Of a DNA stretch of 36,014 nt, positions 33,846 to 36,014 are shown piece after piece; position 1 is the first letter of the stretch; each line of letters opens with the position of its first letter. This DNA is from Phycisphaerales bacterium (lineage in GTDB: Bacteria; Planctomycetota; Phycisphaerae; Phycisphaerales; UBA1924), in assembly GCA_022843045.1 (NCBI GenBank), contig JALHOJ010000047.1, positions 1 through 36,014 on the forward strand, written 5' to 3'. The notes under the pieces were generated by a model. That model saw nothing but the letters and a program-made list of their open reading frames with translations. It had not been told where the DNA came from and ran no database searches. Position numbers and translations under genes: made by a program.

Positions 33846-35177
33846 ATGATGAAGCAGCCCCGCCGCGATGGTTCCGAGGGCAAGAAACATGCCGCCGCCG
33901 TTGCTCGCCCTGCAAGAGTCAGCGGTACCACCGGGAAGGGAAAGCAGCACCAGCCGTTGCGGGTCGTGGCCGAGCAAGCCAAGCTGTTGCGCGATGTGAT
34001 TGGCGAGCTTTCCAGCCAGGTGTTGCCGGGTGAGGCCCGCGGTCGGGATTGGGTCTATCGCTTGGGGCTTGACAAGTCACTCGTCAGCCGTGTGGTGCGC
34101 ACGCTGCGCAGCGTGGATGACGGCGAGCTCGTGCGGCAGATGCCATCGAACGCGGGCGTGCGGCTGGTCATCGAGGCGTGCGTTCGTGCGGGGGCGAAAC
34201 CAGAGACCTCGGCGCGCGCTCTGGAGGCGCTCGAAGGGCTTGAGCGTGCGATCGCGCTGATGCCGGGTGGGCGTGCGGGCCTTCGCAACGCGCTGGCGGG
34301 TGCTGGCGTGTCGCAGCGGGCATCCATGGAGCGCGAATCGCGACGGATGATGGTGCAGGCGATGAGCATGCTGTCGGGCATGTGGGTTGACACGCGCTAC
34401 GCGGTGGTGGCGTTGGCAAAGTCAGTTGAGCCCGGCGCGTTGGATGTCGGGATGCTCACGTACTTGTCGGGCCTGCATCGAGCCCGGGCCGAGACGCCGG
34501 TCCTCCTGATGCAGCTCGCCGGGAAGATGCCGGGAGATGCCGTGCCAACGCGGACCCGCCTCGATGGCGGCGTCTTTGATGATGATCCGCTGTCGTGTCT
34601 GCTGCCCGAGTTCTCGTCGAACATCGCCCAGGCCGTGACGGTGGAGCGGCGTGGGCACAACTACAACCTGCTGCTGGGGCCCAGCGAGCCCCCGCTCGCC
34701 AAGTCGCTCGATGTGGCCATGGGTGTGCGCTACGCGCGTGCGATGGCGGATCGGCGCAGCGAGAAGCAGAACTTTGGCTGCATCCAATTGGTGACGCGTC
34801 GCGCGACGCACCGATTTGTCGTGGACGTGCTTGTCGAGCGGGGTGCGTTGGAGGGAGTGCCGCCCAGGTTGATCTTCTCGCTGGACCTTTCGGGCGTGCG
34901 GGATTGGATCAACGGCCCCGAGCCGGACGGGCGCGAGACGCTCCAGTTGGACGTGACGCTGGAGCCGATGGGCAGCGGCTTTGACCGCTTGGGCAGCGAA
35001 GAGGCGGATAGCTTCGTGCCGGCTGGCAAGGCGACGATGGAGCGGCTGGGCTGGGACGCGGATCGATTCGATCGATACCGCTTGGACCTGGTGTACCCGA
35101 TCCCGCAGGTGTGTGCGGATCTCTGGTTCACCATGCCGGAAAGAAACGGCAACGAAGACGCCGTGAAGACGACCTGA
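33846..35177 (+). CDS. Hypothetical protein with N-terminal helix-turn-helix-like segment
   Basis: A 443-residue protein (ATG 33846, or ATG 33849 one codon later). The first ~40 residues are basic and probably disordered. About residues 60-92 (GRDWVYRLGLDKSLVSRVVR) look like a winged-helix/HTH recognition region, with LDKSLVSRVVRTL as the second helix. The remaining 350 residues are mixed alpha/beta and contain no motif I recognise; SSNIAQAVTVERRGHNYNL and GCIQLVTRRATHRFVVDVLV are the most structured stretches. No signal peptide or membrane segment is present, so it should be cytoplasmic. It lies between two dockerin genes and divergent from one, so it could regulate them. Confidence 0.72.
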   Translation: MMKQPRRDGSEGKKHAAAVARPARVSGTTGKGKQHQPLRVVAEQAKLLRDVIGELSSQVLPGEARGRDWVYRLGLDKSLVSRVVRTLRSVDDGELVRQMPSNAGVRLVIEACVRAGAKPETSARALEALEGLERAIALMPGGRAGLRNALAGAGVSQRASMERESRRMMVQAMSMLSGMWVDTRYAVVALAKSVEPGALDVGMLTYLSGLHRARAETPVLLMQLAGKMPGDAVPTRTRLDGGVFDDDPLSCLLPEFSSNIAQAVTVERRGHNYNLLLGPSEPPLAKSLDVAMGVRYARAMADRRSEKQNFGCIQLVTRRATHRFVVDVLVERGALEGVPPRLIFSLDLSGVRDWINGPEPDGRETLQLDVTLEPMGSGFDRLGSEEADSFVPAGKATMERLGWDADRFDRYRLDLVYPIPQVCADLWFTMPERNGNEDAVKTT

Positions 35178-35218
35178 AGTCGCAACCAAGCCGGAAGCAC
35201 TCTCGCGACCATCCCCGC

Positions 35219-36013
35219 TCACACGCCGCAGAGCGTGCAAGGCCCTTCGCTGAACACCAGCAGGAACGAGTCGATATCGCAGGGGTCGAAGAGGGAGCCG
35301 TCGTTGTTGAAGTCCACGTCGTTGCAGGTCGCGGCGGCCGGGATGCACGGGCCTTCGCTGAAGACCGACAGGAACGCGTCGATGTCGGTGGGGTCAAACG
35401 AACTGCCATCGTTGTTGAAGTCGATGGAGTCGCAAGGCCCGTTTCCAAACTGCGGCGACGTTGCCCCCGCGAAGCCGCTCGCAACGGTCGCCGACAACAG
35501 CCCGCTCCCTTGCACCACCGGCGTCGTCGTGCCCGCGGGGTCGTTGAATGTCAGGAGCACAAGCGTGTTTGCGTCCACCAAAGGCTCTGCAGTAGGCGTC
35601 GAGAACCCGCCTTGCGCATACCGCGCGATGGATGAGATTCGCACCCAGTCCATGTACCCGATGAACGACTCGTGCAGGTCGTTGCCGAAGATGTATCGGA
35701 ACGCGCCCACGCTCATCCGGCTCCCGGCAGTGTTCCTCCCTGCGCACGTCGCGGGGCGTTGGTCCACACGCACGCCATCGATGAACAAGTTGTATGTGCC
35801 CGCCACGCGCATGAACGCAACGTGGTGCCAGGAGCCAAGGCTGAGCGGGTTCCCGCTGGCACGCGACGCGTCACAGTTGTTGTTCCACACCACGCCAATC
35901 GTGCCGCCGCCGTTGGCCGCCAACGCCTTGTCCTCCTGCGCGTCGAGCTGTTCCGCATAGATCCGGCCTTCGGATGCGGCGGTGGTCGCCGTCGCATAGA
36001 CGTACGCCTCGAT
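35219..36013 (-). CDS. LamG-like secreted protein with twin dockerin-like repeats (5' end outside window)
   Basis: The last 264 residues are visible; the frame is open to the right edge. The first part is a concanavalin A-like/LamG fold: IEAYVYAT at the edge, LSLGSWHHVAFMRVAGTYNL, FIDGVRVDQRP and SFIGYMDWVRISSIARY. A Thr/Gly/Ala-rich linker follows, then CDSIDFNNDGSSFDP...CIP and CNDVDFNNDGSLFDP...CTLCGV, the same dockerin-like pair as in the gene at 31578-33719. LamG domains bind carbohydrate or protein ligands. A signal peptide is expected but lies outside the window. It converges with the HTH-like gene, 41 bases apart. Confidence 0.87.
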   Translation of the reverse strand: MEAYVYATATTAASEGRIYAEQLDAQEDKALAANGGGTIGVVWNNNCDASRASGNPLSLGSWHHVAFMRVAGTYNLFIDGVRVDQRPATCAGRNTAGSRMSVGAFRYIFGNDLHESFIGYMDWVRISSIARYAQGGFSTPTAEPLVDANTLVLLTFNDPAGTTTPVVQGSGLLSATVASGFAGATSPQFGNGPCDSIDFNNDGSSFDPTDIDAFLSVFSEGPCIPAAATCNDVDFNNDGSLFDPCDIDSFLLVFSEGPCTLCGV

Positions 36014-36014
36014 C

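Overview
This is a GC-rich bacterial chromosome segment that reads most convincingly as a planctomycete, probably of the Phycisphaerae/Phycisphaerales type. The main clue is a pair of secreted proteins ending in twin cysteine-bracketed dockerin-like repeats (core DFNNDGSxFDP), a module I associate with that group. Further hints are a DnaA that is not next to dnaN, many dispersed palindromes between genes, and a Gram-negative envelope set (lpxA, ftsW, murG). Taxonomy is inferred, not proven.

Layout. 1-6.4 kb: the 3' end of catalase-peroxidase katG, a lipoprotein with seven propeller repeats, a small DCC-type thiol oxidoreductase, a secreted TPR-peroxiredoxin fusion and a tRNA-Pro(UGG). 6.5-9.7 kb: a HEAT-like hypothetical protein, then ybeY and a CorC-type CBS protein split by a 159-bp inverted repeat. 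9.7-13 kb: an accessory-looking patch with a dense cluster of palindromes, a duplicated fragment of the CorC gene's 3' end, a two-gene DUF262 + HEPN module (probable defence or toxin system) and 850 bp without a convincing gene. 13-17.7 kb: ftsW-murG (1-nt overlap), an M20 amidohydrolase and an FkbM methyltransferase. 17.7-22.2 kb: pabA/trpG-like amidotransferase, NUDIX protein and ybaB on the minus strand, coaD on the plus strand, and a large two-part ABC-2 permease. 22.6-28.6 kb: dnaA, a GNAT protein, a ThiF/MoeB-type E1 enzyme and a B12-binding/MeaB-GTPase fusion, all on the minus strand. 28.7-36 kb: a VUT/YhhQ transporter, an MBL-fold hydrolase, lpxA, two dockerin-tailed secreted proteins and, between them, a helix-turn-helix-like unknown.

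Most genes are housekeeping. The items most worth a second look are the DUF262-HEPN pair, the dispersed inverted repeats (one family keeps a common loop; another shows compensatory arm changes around a constant bulge), the B12-GTPase fusion with no mutase beside it, octamer tandem repeats facing each other across a divergent promoter region, and the paired dockerin tails. All similarity statements come from reading motifs by eye; no database search was possible.
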